Assembly: GCA_028875855.1 (NCBI GenBank)
Contig: JAGWVA010000011.1
Coordinates: forward strand, 1-64,000
Reading direction: 5' to 3'
Length of the DNA stretch: 64,000 nucleotides
From: Paracoccaceae bacterium
GTDB taxonomy: Bacteria > Pseudomonadota > Alphaproteobacteria > Rhodobacterales > Rhodobacteraceae
In this document: positions 27,307 to 36,557 of the stretch, one piece after another
How the letters are laid out: every line of letters starts with the position of its first letter
Numbering within the stretch: position 1 is the stretch's first letter
Notes under the pieces: generated by a model
What the model saw: the letters and a program-made list of their open reading frames with translations, nothing else
What the model was told of the DNA's origin: nothing
Database searches by the model: none
Position numbers and translations under genes: made by a program

Positions 27307-27914
27307 CCTCTCCCCACGGGCCCCTGCGGGTGGGCATCGGCGGCCCGGTCGGCGCGGGCAAGACGACGCTGACCGAAAAGCTGTGCCGCGCGCTGAGCGC
27401 GGACTATTCCGTCGGCGTGATCACCAACGACATCTACACCCGCGAGGATGCCGAATACCTGATGCGGGCGCAGGCCCTGCCCATCGAGCGTATCCGGGGC
27501 GTCGAGACGGGCGGCTGCCCGCATACCGCGATCCGCGAGGATGCCTCGATCAACCTCGCCGCGGTGGCGGACCTGCGCCGGTCGATCCCCGATCTCGACG
27601 TGATCCTGATCGAGTCGGGCGGCGACAACCTTGCCGCGACCTTCAGCCCGGAACTGGCGGATCTGACGATCTACGTGATCGACACCGCCGCCGGGCAGGA
27701 CATTCCCCGCAAGAAAGGGCCGGGTGTGGCGCGTTCCGACCTGCTGGTGGTGAACAAGACAGACCTCGCGCCCCATGTGGGCGTCGATCCGGGATTGCTG
27801 GAGTCCGATACGCGGGCCGCGCGGTCGGGGCGGCCCTATGTGATGGCAAGCCTGCGCCATGGACGCGGGGTGGAGGAGGTCGTGGCCTTCCTGAAAAGCG
27901 CGGGCGGGCTTTGA
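27303..27914 (+). CDS. ureG: Urease accessory GTPase UreG
   Basis: A 203-residue SIMIBI GTPase powering nickel delivery to urease. The P-loop [13 protein letters not shown] (about 12), the nickel-binding Cys-Pro-His motif in [15 protein letters not shown] (about 70), the ESGGDNL switch and the [10 protein letters not shown] guanine-binding motif are all present. Its TGA is immediately followed by the stop of the convergent gene (TGATCA), leaving no space for a terminator between the two. Confidence 0.97.
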   Translation: MTSPHGPLRVGIGGPVGAGKTTLTEKLCRALSADYSVGVITNDIYTREDAEYLMRAQALPIERIRGVETGGCPHTAIREDASINLAAVADLRRSIPDLDVILIESGGDNLAATFSPELADLTIYVIDTAAGQDIPRKKGPGVARSDLLVVNKTDLAPHVGVDPGLLESDTRAARSGRPYVMASLRHGRGVEEVVAFLKSAGGL

Positions 27915-28889
27915 TCAGCCGCGCGCCGCGCGCTTTTCCGCGGCCGTCTTCGGAAGCTCGATGCCGAGGGCGGCGATCTCTTCCTGCAATTCGGCAAAGC
28001 GGCGCTTGAACCGCGGCGCGGTCAGCCGGCTGGCGACGTTGCGGCACAGCAGGGCCGCAAGGACGGTTCGCTTGCCGGTATCGATGCGGCCCATCAGCGT
28101 GCGCAGATAGGGGCCATAGTCGCGCCGCGCGCGGTAAAGCTGCCAGAAGGCAGCGGCCGTCAGCCGCCCCTCGCAGGCGGCCGTCAGCATGGGCGACAGG
28201 ATGCCGAGATGCGTCAGCGTGGATTCCAGCGTGCCGCCAAGGTTGCGGCAGCGCAGCATGGTGACGAAGGGCCGCGTGAACAGCGCCGAATGCATCGCGT
28301 CCAGCGTCTCCTGCGGATCGTAGATCACGAAGACCTCGCCCGCGCCTTCGGTCATGTCGGGGGCGAAGCCGTAGCGGGTCGAGAAATCCAGCCGTCGCTT
28401 GTGGAAATGGCGGCGGTCCCAGCCCGCGATCAGCGGATCGAGCGTGGCCAGCGGCTGCACGGCCAGAACCGTCGCGCCGGGCGCGCAGACCGAATAGGCC
28501 GCGGCACCATAGCCCCCCATGCCCGCGCCGTAGAACACCACCCGGTCGAAATCCTCGAAGAAGGCGTCGTCCACCAGGCGGTCGAAATAGCCAAAGACCG
28601 CGGGATCGCGGTACCAGGTCTCGCCTTCGGCCATGATGCACAGATGGGACCAGCCTTCCCCGCGCGCGAGCGTATAGCCCATGGGCATCTGTCCATCGCG
28701 CGCGCGGATGGCATCGACCGTCTCGAAGGTGACAAGCAGCGTCGGGCCGTCGTCCACGAAAAGCGCGTGATGCGCCTTGCCGAGGGGTTCGAGATAGCCC
28801 AGATCGTCCGCGATCTCGTCGAGGCGGGCCAGCCACTCCTCGTGCGTGGTGGCGTCCGCGGCAGTTTCAATGCGCGTGTCTTCGCTCAT
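27915..28889 (-). CDS. Uncharacterised alpha/beta-hydrolase-like protein
   Basis: A 324-residue cytosolic protein that I do not recognise with certainty. FVDDGPTLLVTFETVDAIRA near residue 45 and the nucleophile-elbow-like VVFYGAGMGGYGAAAYS near residue 120 recall alpha/beta hydrolases, but methionine stands where the nucleophilic serine would be. Similar proteins occur across Rhodobacteraceae, often under unsupported names such as PAPS reductase; no PAPS-binding motif is visible here. The C-terminus (FAELQEEIAALGIEL) is probably coiled. It directly abuts ureG, tail to tail, and 131 nt separate its start from the glycosyltransferase upstream end. Confidence 0.55.
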   Translation of the reverse strand: MSEDTRIETAADATTHEEWLARLDEIADDLGYLEPLGKAHHALFVDDGPTLLVTFETVDAIRARDGQMPMGYTLARGEGWSHLCIMAEGETWYRDPAVFGYFDRLVDDAFFEDFDRVVFYGAGMGGYGAAAYSVCAPGATVLAVQPLATLDPLIAGWDRRHFHKRRLDFSTRYGFAPDMTEGAGEVFVIYDPQETLDAMHSALFTRPFVTMLRCRNLGGTLESTLTHLGILSPMLTAACEGRLTAAAFWQLYRARRDYGPYLRTLMGRIDTGKRTVLAALLCRNVASRLTAPRFKRRFAELQEEIAALGIELPKTAAEKRAARG

Positions 28890-29020
28890 GTCGGGCCTTC
28901 ACTGCTGATCGTTACGCCTCACTGGCCCGTGAAACTGGGCGGGGGCGGTGGCAGGAAAATGCGGCGATTGCGGCAATCCTGCGGAAAAGCCGCGTATTCC
29001 GTGAACAGTCTGTCGCCGGA

Positions 29021-30064
29021 TCAAGCCTCCGGTTGTTGCGCGCGGATGGCATGGGCCAGCAGCGGCGCGGCCTCGGCCTGCGAGAGCGGCCGGGTGGGCG
29101 GCGTCATCAGCAGCCGGCCGAAAAGCGCGCGCCAGGCCTCCTCGCGCATGAGGTCCGCAAAGCGGCGGCGGCGCCAGTCCACGGCGGATGCGTGACATGC
29201 GCCCAGCACGGCATCCGCCTTGAGATCGGCGAGGATCGCCCGTCGCGCGGGGCCAAGAAGATCGGCGCTGCGGTCCTCGGTGCCGCAGAAATTGCGATCC
29301 ACCCAATAGGCCATGTCGAAGGCGCCCGCCTCGCGGTTCGCCCGGCCCCGGTCACATTTCACCACGTAGCTCTCCATCGCGCCGAGCGCGTAGTGATTGA
29401 GCTGCACCAGCGCGTAATTGTCCCGCCCAAAGTCCGAGAAGATGCGCGACGAGACGAAGGCGCCGCCAAGCGGTCGGCCCGATCCGTCGAACCAGCGCTG
29501 ATCCGCCATCCGGCCCGGGTCCGGGCTGCGGGGGCGATGAACGCCGAGCTTGCGGTAGCTGCCGTCGTTGCGGAAGAGCGTCTTGAACATCGCGGCCCGC
29601 CACGGCCAGTGCAGCACCTCGGGGGCGGCGCGCAGGAACGTCTCGGTCACCGGGCGGTCCTCGAACGCCACGACGCCCGCATTGCCGAAGAAGCGCCAGG
29701 TGAGCGGGATCGCGGTCGCCTCGGGCAGCGCGCCCAGCAAGGCAGGCAGCGTCCCGTCGCCGGTCTTGACGGTTACGAATTCATCGAAATCCGACACCAG
29801 CACCCAATCCGCAGCCTTCACCGCAGGATGCCCGTCCGCGGCCTTCAGCGCGGCCCATTGCGGTCCCTCGGGCCAGGGGCCGGGGTTCGGAACATGGCAA
29901 AGCCACCCCATCGCGGCCAGCCGGTCCAGCATCGCATCGGTGCCGTCGGTGCAGTCGTTGGAAAAGACAAGGAAATCGGTAAAGCCCGCGGCACGATGAT
30001 GGGCGAGCCATTCCAGCAGGAAGGCCCCCTCGTTCTTCACGGTGGTGACGATCAGCGCCCGCAT
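29021..30064 (-). CDS. Family 2-type glycosyltransferase (PF13704-like)
   Basis: A 347-residue protein with the opening typical of this group, TTVKNEGAFLLEWLAHHRAAG. SNDCTDGTDAMLDRL follows near residue 40 and the metal-binding aspartates in VSDFDEFV near residue 95. It probably transfers a sugar onto a surface or secreted glycan; donor and acceptor are unknown. The ATG at 30064 (MRALIVTTV) lies 4 nt after the LysE-type gene, so they are coupled. A 131-nt gap with no clear signal follows before the next gene. Confidence 0.75.
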   Translation of the reverse strand: MRALIVTTVKNEGAFLLEWLAHHRAAGFTDFLVFSNDCTDGTDAMLDRLAAMGWLCHVPNPGPWPEGPQWAALKAADGHPAVKAADWVLVSDFDEFVTVKTGDGTLPALLGALPEATAIPLTWRFFGNAGVVAFEDRPVTETFLRAAPEVLHWPWRAAMFKTLFRNDGSYRKLGVHRPRSPDPGRMADQRWFDGSGRPLGGAFVSSRIFSDFGRDNYALVQLNHYALGAMESYVVKCDRGRANREAGAFDMAYWVDRNFCGTEDRSADLLGPARRAILADLKADAVLGACHASAVDWRRRRFADLMREEAWRALFGRLLMTPPTRPLSQAEAAPLLAHAIRAQQPEA

Positions 30065-30068
30065 CGCC

Positions 30069-30689
30069 TCAGCCGCGGGCAAGGCTGGCGGTCAGGGCGC
30101 CCATCCCGATCAGGGCCGTGCCGCCCGCCCGGTTCATCCAGCGCAGCACCGCCGGGCGGCGGATGCGGCTGCGCAGCCGGTCGGCCAGCAGCGCATAGCC
30201 AAGCGCGTTAATCAGCGCGAGCGTGACGAAGGTCGCGACCAGCGTCACGAATTGCGGGCCGATCGGCTGGGCGGGGCGGATGAACTGCGGCACGAAGGCG
30301 ATGAAGAAGGCGATGGACTTGGGGTTCAGCGCCGTCACCGTCATCGCGTGCAGGTAGATCGCGCGGGCCTCTTTCGGCGCGGGCGCCGCGACCTCGCCCA
30401 GGTGCGGGCGGGCGCGCAGGAGCTTGATCCCCATCCACACCAGATAGACCGCCCCCATCCATTTCAGCGCCGTGAACAGCTCGGCCGAGGCCAGCACCAG
30501 CGCGCCCAGCCCCAGAAGCGAGGCGGTCATGGCGATGAAATCCCCCGTCGCCACGCCAAGCGCCATCGCCAGCGCGACCCGGCGGCCCTGTGTCAGGGAA
30601 TAGGAGATCACCAGCAGGATCGTCGGCCCCGGGATCATCAGCAGGACGGACGCCGCGGCGACGAAGGCAAGCCAGAGCTGGAACGACAT
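30069..30689 (-). CDS. LysE/RhtB family amino-acid exporter
   Basis: A 206-residue membrane protein with about six hydrophobic helices. It has the family's N-terminal PGPTILLVISYSLTQGRR near residue 20, GVATGDFIAMTASLLG, and the central TVTALNPKSIAFFIAFVPQF. LysE/RhtB members export lysine, threonine, homoserine lactone or related compounds; the substrate is not predictable. A perfect 10-bp hairpin ends one base before its ATG and covers the ribosome binding site. It is flanked by gcdH upstream and the glycosyltransferase downstream, all on one strand. Confidence 0.88.
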   Translation of the reverse strand: MSFQLWLAFVAAASVLLMIPGPTILLVISYSLTQGRRVALAMALGVATGDFIAMTASLLGLGALVLASAELFTALKWMGAVYLVWMGIKLLRARPHLGEVAAPAPKEARAIYLHAMTVTALNPKSIAFFIAFVPQFIRPAQPIGPQFVTLVATFVTLALINALGYALLADRLRSRIRRPAVLRWMNRAGGTALIGMGALTASLARG

Positions 30690-30690
30690 G

Positions 30691-30732
30691 AGACCCCCTG
30701 TTTGCCGCAGCGAGCCACGGGGCAGGGGGTCT
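30691..30732 (-). promoter_or_regulatory. Hairpin covering the lysE-type ribosome binding site
   Basis: On the minus strand, AGACCCCCTG (30732-30723) pairs perfectly with CAGGGGGTCT (30700-30691), and the latter is followed by C and the ATG at 30689. The G-run in the second arm is the only Shine-Dalgarno candidate. The 22-nt loop can form further pairs (CCG/CGG). The structure would block translation when folded, so a regulated or coupled start is possible. It might instead be a leftover terminator of gcdH, but no T-run follows. Confidence 0.55.
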
Positions 30733-30753
30733 GTCAAGCGCGATGCTGCGGGC

Positions 30754-31977
30754 TCAGAAGAACGCCTGCAACCCGGTGATCGCCCGGCCAAGGATCAGCG
30801 CGTGCACGTCATGGGTGCCCTCGTAGGTGTTCACCGTCTCGAGGTTCGCCATGTGCCGGAACACCGGGAAGGCGTCCGAGATGCCGTTGCCGCCGTGCAT
30901 GTCGCGCGCCATCCGCGCGATGTCCAGCGCCTTGCCGCAGTTGTTGCGCTTGACGATCGAGATCATCTCGGGCGCGGCCTGGGCCTGATCCATCAGCCGC
31001 CCGACCTGAAGGCTGGCCTGCAGGCCAAGCGAGATCTCGGTCATCATGTCGGCCAGCTTCTTCTGGAAAAGCTGGGTATTTGCAAGCGGCTTGCCGAACT
31101 GCTTGCGGTCCAGGCCATATTGGCGCGCGGCGTGGAAACAGGCCTCGGCCGCACCCATGACGCCCCAGGAAATGCCGTAGCGCGCGCGGTTCAGGCAGCC
31201 GAACGGCCCTTTCAGCCCCTCGACATGCGGCAGCAGCGCGTCCTCGCCGACCTCGACATTCTCCAGCACGATCTCGCCGGTGATCGAGGCGCGCAGCGAG
31301 AGCTTCCCGCCGATCTTGGGCGCCGACAGCCCCTTCATCCCCTTTTCCAGCACGAAGCCGCGGATCTTGCCGCCATGCGCCTCGGATTTCGCCCAGACGA
31401 CGAAGACATCCGCGATGGGCGCGTTCGAGATCCACATCTTCGACCCGTTCAGCACATAGCCCGCGTCGGTCTTGACCGCCCGCGTCTTCATGCCGGCCGG
31501 GTCCGACCCGGCATCCGGTTCGGTCAGGCCGAAGCAGCCGATCCATTCGCCGCTGGCAAGCTTGGGGAGGTATTTCTGCCGCTGCGCCTCGGACCCGTAG
31601 GCGTAGATCGGATACATCACCAGCGAGGATTGCACCGACATCATCGACCGGTAGCCCGAATCCACTCGCTCGATCTCGCGCGCGATCAGGCCATAGCTGA
31701 CGTAAGAGGCGCCGATCCCGCCGTAGGCTTCGGGCACTGTGACGCCCAGCAGGCCCATCTCGCCCATCTCGCGGAAGATCGCGGGGTCGGTCGCCTCGTC
31801 GCGGAAGGCGGCGGTGACGCGCGGTTGCAGCTTTTCCTGCGCATAGGCGCGCGCGGCGTCGCGCAGCATCCGTTCTTCTTCCGACAACTGGCTGTCGAAG
31901 CGGAAGGGGTCTTCCCAGTCGAAGCGGCCAAGGTCGGGGGCGTCTTTCGGTTTCAGGGTCGGGCGGTCCATCATCAT
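30754..31977 (-). CDS. gcdH: Glutaryl-CoA dehydrogenase
   Basis: A 407-residue acyl-CoA dehydrogenase. The segments [15 protein letters not shown] (about 115), [30 protein letters not shown] and the catalytic glutamate in [20 protein letters not shown] (about 390) are characteristic of GcdH. GcdH oxidises and decarboxylates glutaryl-CoA to crotonyl-CoA in lysine and tryptophan breakdown. The start at 31977 has CCGGAGGGA directly before three consecutive ATG codons, so the exact first methionine is uncertain by two residues. It is divergent from a LysR regulator, its likely controller. Confidence 0.93.
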   Translation of the reverse strand: MMMDRPTLKPKDAPDLGRFDWEDPFRFDSQLSEEERMLRDAARAYAQEKLQPRVTAAFRDEATDPAIFREMGEMGLLGVTVPEAYGGIGASYVSYGLIAREIERVDSGYRSMMSVQSSLVMYPIYAYGSEAQRQKYLPKLASGEWIGCFGLTEPDAGSDPAGMKTRAVKTDAGYVLNGSKMWISNAPIADVFVVWAKSEAHGGKIRGFVLEKGMKGLSAPKIGGKLSLRASITGEIVLENVEVGEDALLPHVEGLKGPFGCLNRARYGISWGVMGAAEACFHAARQYGLDRKQFGKPLANTQLFQKKLADMMTEISLGLQASLQVGRLMDQAQAAPEMISIVKRNNCGKALDIARMARDMHGGNGISDAFPVFRHMANLETVNTYEGTHDVHALILGRAITGLQAFF

Positions 31978-32064
31978 TCCCTCCGGTTCGGATTTAGGGC
32001 TGGTATTGCACGAAATCCCCCATCATTCTATCGAAACCCCCTCGTCAAACCATGAGGAAAACTC

Positions 32065-32982
32065 ATGACCCTGCCGCGCCGCTACCTGCCGTCGATCCCC
32101 GCGCTTCTGGCGCTGGAGGCGGTGGACCGGCTGGGCACGGCCTCGGCGGCGGCGGCCGAACTGGCGCTGACGCAGGGCGCGATCAGCCGCCAGATCAAGG
32201 CGCTGGAGGATCAGCTTGGCATGACGCTCTTTCTGCGCGACCGCCAGCGCCTGCGTCTGACCCCGGCCGCGCAGGACTATGTGCGCGAGGTGCGCCGCGC
32301 GCTTGGCATCCTGTCGCAGGCCTCGCTGACCCTGCGCGCCAATCCGTTGGGCGGCAGCCTGAACCTTGCGATCCTGCCCGCCTTCGGGATGCACTGGCTT
32401 GCCCCGCGGCTTGCGGATTTCGCTCAGGCCCATCCCGAGGTGACGGTGAACCTTTCGACCCGCCTGCGCCCCTTCGACTTCGCCACCAGCCCCTTCGATG
32501 CCGCGATCCATTACGGGCGGCAGGACTGGCCGGGCGTGGATTACCTCAAGCTGATGGACGAGGAGATCCTTGCCGTCGGGGCGCCGCGCCTGCTGCCCGC
32601 GCCGCTGGCCGCGCCACAGGACATCCTGCGCCTGCCGCTTCTGCAACTGGAAAGCCGCACGGGCGACTGGGGCCGCTGGCTCGCCGATCATGGCATCGCG
32701 GGCCAGCGCCCGGGGGGCATGCTCTTCGACCAGTTCGCCACCATGATGCAGGGCGCATTGCACGGGCTTGGCCTTGCGCTCCTGCCGATGTTCCTCATTC
32801 GCCGCGAATTGGCCGAGGGGCGGCTTGTCGCGGCCTTTGGCGGCCCGGTGAAGGCCCTTGGAAGCTATTACCTCGTCTGGCCGAAGGACCGGCCCGAACG
32901 CGCCCCGCTTGCCTCCTTCCGCGCCTGGGCTGCGTGCGAGGCGGGAACCGAGCCCGCGCCCCCGCCCGCATTTTCTGTCTGA
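32065..32982 (+). CDS. LysR-family transcriptional regulator (GcvA-like), divergent from gcdH
   Basis: A 305-residue LysR protein. The N-terminal helix-turn-helix reads SAAAAELALTQGAISRQIKALEDQLG (about 28-52) and the periplasmic-binding-like effector domain follows (FGMHWLAPRLADFAQAHPEV). The subgroup resembles GcvA/AmpR. Only 87 bp separate it from gcdH on the other strand, so a role in controlling gcdH in response to a pathway intermediate is likely by position. The end of the gene merges with an inverted GGGATATTT-type repeat. Confidence 0.88.
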   Translation: MTLPRRYLPSIPALLALEAVDRLGTASAAAAELALTQGAISRQIKALEDQLGMTLFLRDRQRLRLTPAAQDYVREVRRALGILSQASLTLRANPLGGSLNLAILPAFGMHWLAPRLADFAQAHPEVTVNLSTRLRPFDFATSPFDAAIHYGRQDWPGVDYLKLMDEEILAVGAPRLLPAPLAAPQDILRLPLLQLESRTGDWGRWLADHGIAGQRPGGMLFDQFATMMQGALHGLGLALLPMFLIRRELAEGRLVAAFGGPVKALGSYYLVWPKDRPERAPLASFRAWAACEAGTEPAPPPAFSV

Positions 32983-33022
32983 AAATATCCTCGGGGAGTG
33001 TGGGGGGCAGACAGCCCCCCAC
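32970..33022 (-). repeat. GGGATATTT-type repeat with hairpin, copy 3 (reverse)
   Basis: ATTTTCTGTCTGAAAATATC then CTCGGGGAGT, read in reverse as a CCCGAGGATATTTTC core, followed by GTGGGGGGC (33000-33008), AGACA and GCCCCCCAC (33014-33022), a perfect 9-bp stem. ATTTTC/GAAAAT is a second, smaller inverted repeat. The repeat begins inside the last codons of the LysR gene. It probably serves as its 3'-end structure. Confidence 0.6.
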
Positions 33023-33106
33023 CCGGTCCCCGACCGCGCCCTACGACCAAGGGCTGCCTTGACCCGATCCCCGGCCCCTCTACCCTCGGGGCAGGAGGAG
33101 CCACCC

Positions 33107-34018
33107 TTGACCGACATACCCGCATCCATCGACGCCGTGCAGGAGATGCTCGAGGCGCAGAACTACGTCTGCGGCCGCGCGCTGGCCACGGTCACCTTCC
33201 TCGCGCTGCGCCTTGGCCGTCCGCTGTTTCTGGAGGGCGAGGCCGGCGTCGGCAAGACCGAGATCGCCAAGGCGCTGGCCGCGGGTCTGGGGCGCCGCCT
33301 GATCCGCCTTCAATGCTACGAGGGGCTCGATGCCGCCTCGGCCGTCTATGAATGGAACTTCGCCGCCCAGATGATCGCCATCCGCACCGCCGAGGCCGGC
33401 GGCGGCGCCGACCGCGACCTGCTGGAAGGCGAGCTGTTCTCCGACCGCTACCTGATCGCCCGCCCGCTGCTGGAGGCGATGCGGCCGCAGGACGGCGGCG
33501 CGCCGGTCCTGCTGATCGACGAGCTGGATCGCACCGACGAGCCGTTCGAGGCCTTCCTGCTGGAGGCCCTGTCGGATTTTCAGGTCACGATCCCCGAGCT
33601 TGGCACCGTGAAGGCGCCCGAGCCGCCCATCGTCATCCTGACCTCGAACCGCACGCGCGAGGTGCATGACGCGCTGAAACGGCGCTGTCTCTATCATTGG
33701 GTCGATTACCCGAGCTTCGACCGCGAGATCGAGATCCTGCACGCCCGCGCCCCCGAGGCGACCGAAGCGCTCAGCCGCGAGATCGTGGCCTTCGTCCAGA
33801 AGCTGCGGATGGAGGATCTGTTCAAGCGTCCCGGCGTGGCCGAGACGATCGACTGGGCCAAGTGCCTGCTGGCGCTCGACGTGATCGACCTCTCGCCCGA
33901 GGTCATCGCCGACACGCTGGGCGCGATCCTGAAATACCAGGACGACATCGCCCGCATTCAGGGCTCGGAGGCGCGCCGCCTGCTGGAAGAGGTCCGCAAG
34001 GACCTGCAACTGGCATGA
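33107..34018 (+). CDS. coxD: MoxR-family AAA ATPase (CoxD-like)
   Basis: A 303-residue AAA+ ATPase. Walker A is GEAGVGKTEIAK (about 45), Walker B VLLIDELDR (about 138), and sensor 1 IVILTSNRTRE. No ATG gives a plausible N-terminus; TTG at 33107 lies 6 nt after a perfect AGGAGGAG and gives LTDIPASIDAVQEML, so it is taken as the start. CoxD with the VWA protein CoxE remodels the copper-sulfur-molybdenum site of CO dehydrogenase, and related pairs act on other molybdenum hydroxylases. The CoxE-like gene follows 28 nt later. Confidence 0.87.
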   Translation: MTDIPASIDAVQEMLEAQNYVCGRALATVTFLALRLGRPLFLEGEAGVGKTEIAKALAAGLGRRLIRLQCYEGLDAASAVYEWNFAAQMIAIRTAEAGGGADRDLLEGELFSDRYLIARPLLEAMRPQDGGAPVLLIDELDRTDEPFEAFLLEALSDFQVTIPELGTVKAPEPPIVILTSNRTREVHDALKRRCLYHWVDYPSFDREIEILHARAPEATEALSREIVAFVQKLRMEDLFKRPGVAETIDWAKCLLALDVIDLSPEVIADTLGAILKYQDDIARIQGSEARRLLEEVRKDLQLA

Positions 34019-34046
34019 CCGCGCCCCGCTCTTGCAGCCGAACGCG

Positions 34047-35312
34047 ATGGTCGATCTAGCCGCGCTCACGATCCCCGAGGACGGCAAGCTCGTCCACAAC
34101 ATCGCGCATTTCGCCCGTGCGCTGCGCAAGGCCGGCCTGCCGATCGGCCCGGGCCGCGTGATCGACGCGATCCGCGCGGTCGAGGCGGCGGGCTTCACCG
34201 AAAAGGCGGATTTCTACTGGGTTCTGCACGCCTGCTTCGTCACCCGCCCCGAACACCGCGCCACCTTCGCGCAGGTCTTCCGTCTGTTCTGGCGCGATCC
34301 GCGCTATCTCGAACACATGATGAGCCTGATGCTGCCCGCCGTGCGCGGCGCGCAGGAGGAACGCCGGGCGCAGTCGGCCGAGAAGCGCGCCGCGGAGGCG
34401 CTGCTGGACGGGGCAGAGCGCGAGCCGCCCGCCCGGCCCGAGGCCGAGGACGAGGGCGAGACCCAGATCGAGGTGGATGCCTCGCGCACGGCCTCGGGAC
34501 GGGAGCGGCTCAAGACGCTCGATTTCGAACAGATGTCCACCGCCGAGATGGCCGCCGCGCGGCGGATGATCGCGCAGCTTTCGCTGCCGGTGACGCCGCT
34601 TGCCTCGCGCCGGACGGTCGCGGCCCCGCAGGGCCGGATGCCGGACTGGCGCCGCACCTTCCGCAGCGCTCTGCGTCAAGGCGGAGAGATCCACGATTTT
34701 TCGACGAAAAATCGCCGCCTGCGCTGGCCGAACCTCGTCGTGCTCTGCGACATTTCGGGGTCGATGTCGTCCTATTCGCGCACGGTGCTGCATTTCGTCC
34801 ATGCCGTGTCCAACCACAAGGGCGCGGGCTGGGCCAAGGTCCATGCCTTCACCTTCGGCACGCGGCTCACGAACATCACGCGCCACATGGCCGCGCGCGA
34901 CGTGGATGCCGCCCTCGCCGGTGCGGGGGGCGAGGCGCAGGACTGGCAGGGCGGCACCCGGATCGGCGATTGCCTGCACGCCTTCAACCGCGACTGGTCG
35001 CGACGGGTGATGGGGCAGGGGGCGGTGGTGCTTCTCATCACCGACGGGCTCGACCGCGACGACCCCGACCGGCTTGCCCGCGAGATGGAGCGGCTGCACC
35101 TGTCGGCCCGCCGCGTCATCTGGATCAACCCGCTCTTGCGGTGGGAGGGCTTCGCGCCGCGCGCCCGGGGGATCGCGGCGATGTTGCCGCATGTCGATTG
35201 TTTCCGCGCGGGTCACAATGTTGCGGCGCTTGAGGAATTGTCGCGCGCCATCGCCTCGGCGAGCGATGCGGGCGAGAAACCCCGCCTGATGCGACTTTTG
35301 GGGCAGGCCTGA
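34047..35312 (+). CDS. coxE: CoxE-like von Willebrand factor A domain protein
   Basis: A 421-residue VWA protein. An N-terminal helical part (HNIAHFARALRKAGLPIGPG) and an acidic low-complexity linker (about 125-160) lead to the VWA domain with the MIDAS motif LCDISGSMSSYSR near residue 235. TFGTRLTNITRHM, GGTRIGD and LLITDGLDRDD follow. It partners the preceding MoxR ATPase, as in cox clusters. The start is uncertain: ATG 34047 is used, but a TTG at 34032 is in frame and neither has a good ribosome binding site. A 21-bp palindrome is embedded at 34694-34714. Confidence 0.85.
   Translation: MVDLAALTIPEDGKLVHNIAHFARALRKAGLPIGPGRVIDAIRAVEAAGFTEKADFYWVLHACFVTRPEHRATFAQVFRLFWRDPRYLEHMMSLMLPAVRGAQEERRAQSAEKRAAEALLDGAEREPPARPEAEDEGETQIEVDASRTASGRERLKTLDFEQMSTAEMAAARRMIAQLSLPVTPLASRRTVAAPQGRMPDWRRTFRSALRQGGEIHDFSTKNRRLRWPNLVVLCDISGSMSSYSRTVLHFVHAVSNHKGAGWAKVHAFTFGTRLTNITRHMAARDVDAALAGAGGEAQDWQGGTRIGDCLHAFNRDWSRRVMGQGAVVLLITDGLDRDDPDRLAREMERLHLSARRVIWINPLLRWEGFAPRARGIAAMLPHVDCFRAGHNVAALEELSRAIASASDAGEKPRLMRLLGQA
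34694..34714. repeat. 21-bp palindrome inside the coxE-like gene
   Basis: CGATTTTTCG, one A, CGAAAAATCG: perfect 10-bp arms. It is AT-rich against the local GC-rich coding sequence and encodes FSTKNR in the DFSTKNRRL segment just before the VWA domain. It matches the intergenic palindrome at 8669-8689 except for one base pair in each arm. Confidence 0.7.
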
Positions 35313-35336
35313 TCGCGGCGTTCCGTCGCAGTCGGG

Positions 35337-35350
35337 CTTGACGTGGATCA
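35337..35350 (+). promoter_or_regulatory. FNR/FnrL-type box with -10 element
   Basis: TTGAC-GTGG-ATCAA fits the FnrL consensus TTGAY-N4-RTCAA at every defined position. TATGGT at 35373-35378 starts 29.5 bp from the box centre, the class II spacing that would place transcription start near 35385. The box at 56278 (cydA) and the one at 51327 (traR-like gene) have -10-like hexamers at exactly the same distance. The nearest plus-strand gene start is more than 200 nt away and separated by a terminator. Confidence 0.65.
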
Positions 35351-35384
35351 AATCGGCGCGCGGCATCCTAAGTATGGTGAAGTC

Positions 35385-35490
35385 ACCGCCGGATGGAACT
35401 CCCCTTCTCCCGGCTGGGTCGGCCCCTGCACCTCCCTTGCGGGACCGGATCGGAACGCCGCGGATCTCCCTCCCGCGGCGTTTTCCGTTT
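35385..35490 (+). ncRNA. Candidate FnrL-activated small RNA with CUCCC loops
   Basis: A transcript started under the FNR box would be about 105 nt and end at the terminator at 35454-35490. It contains CUUCUCCC in a single-stranded 5' part. Hairpin 1 has a TCGG-CCC-GCA / TGC-GGG-CCGG stem interrupted by a mismatch and a bulge, with loop CCTCCCT at 35431-35437. The terminator hairpin loop is ATCTCCCTC. Repeated CUCCC in loops is the hallmark of alphaproteobacterial anti-Shine-Dalgarno small RNAs such as the alpha-r/CcsR types. There is no plausible reading frame within it. Existence of the RNA is inferred, not seen. Confidence 0.55.
35454..35490 (+). terminator. Rho-independent terminator
   Basis: AACGCCGCGG (35454-35463), a 9-nt loop ATCTCCCTC, CCGCGGCGTT (35473-35482), then TTCCGTTT. 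The 10-bp perfect stem with T-rich tail is one of the strongest terminators in the window. It lies 141 nt after the coxE stop and 73 nt before xdhC. Confidence 0.9.
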
Positions 35491-35562
35491 GTGCCCCCGA
35501 CTTTAGGCCAATCCGCCCTGCCGGGGCTGGCGCGGATGCCGCCGGCGCGCCATATTCCCTGC

Positions 35563-36555
<993 letters not shown>

Positions 36556-36557
36556 GG

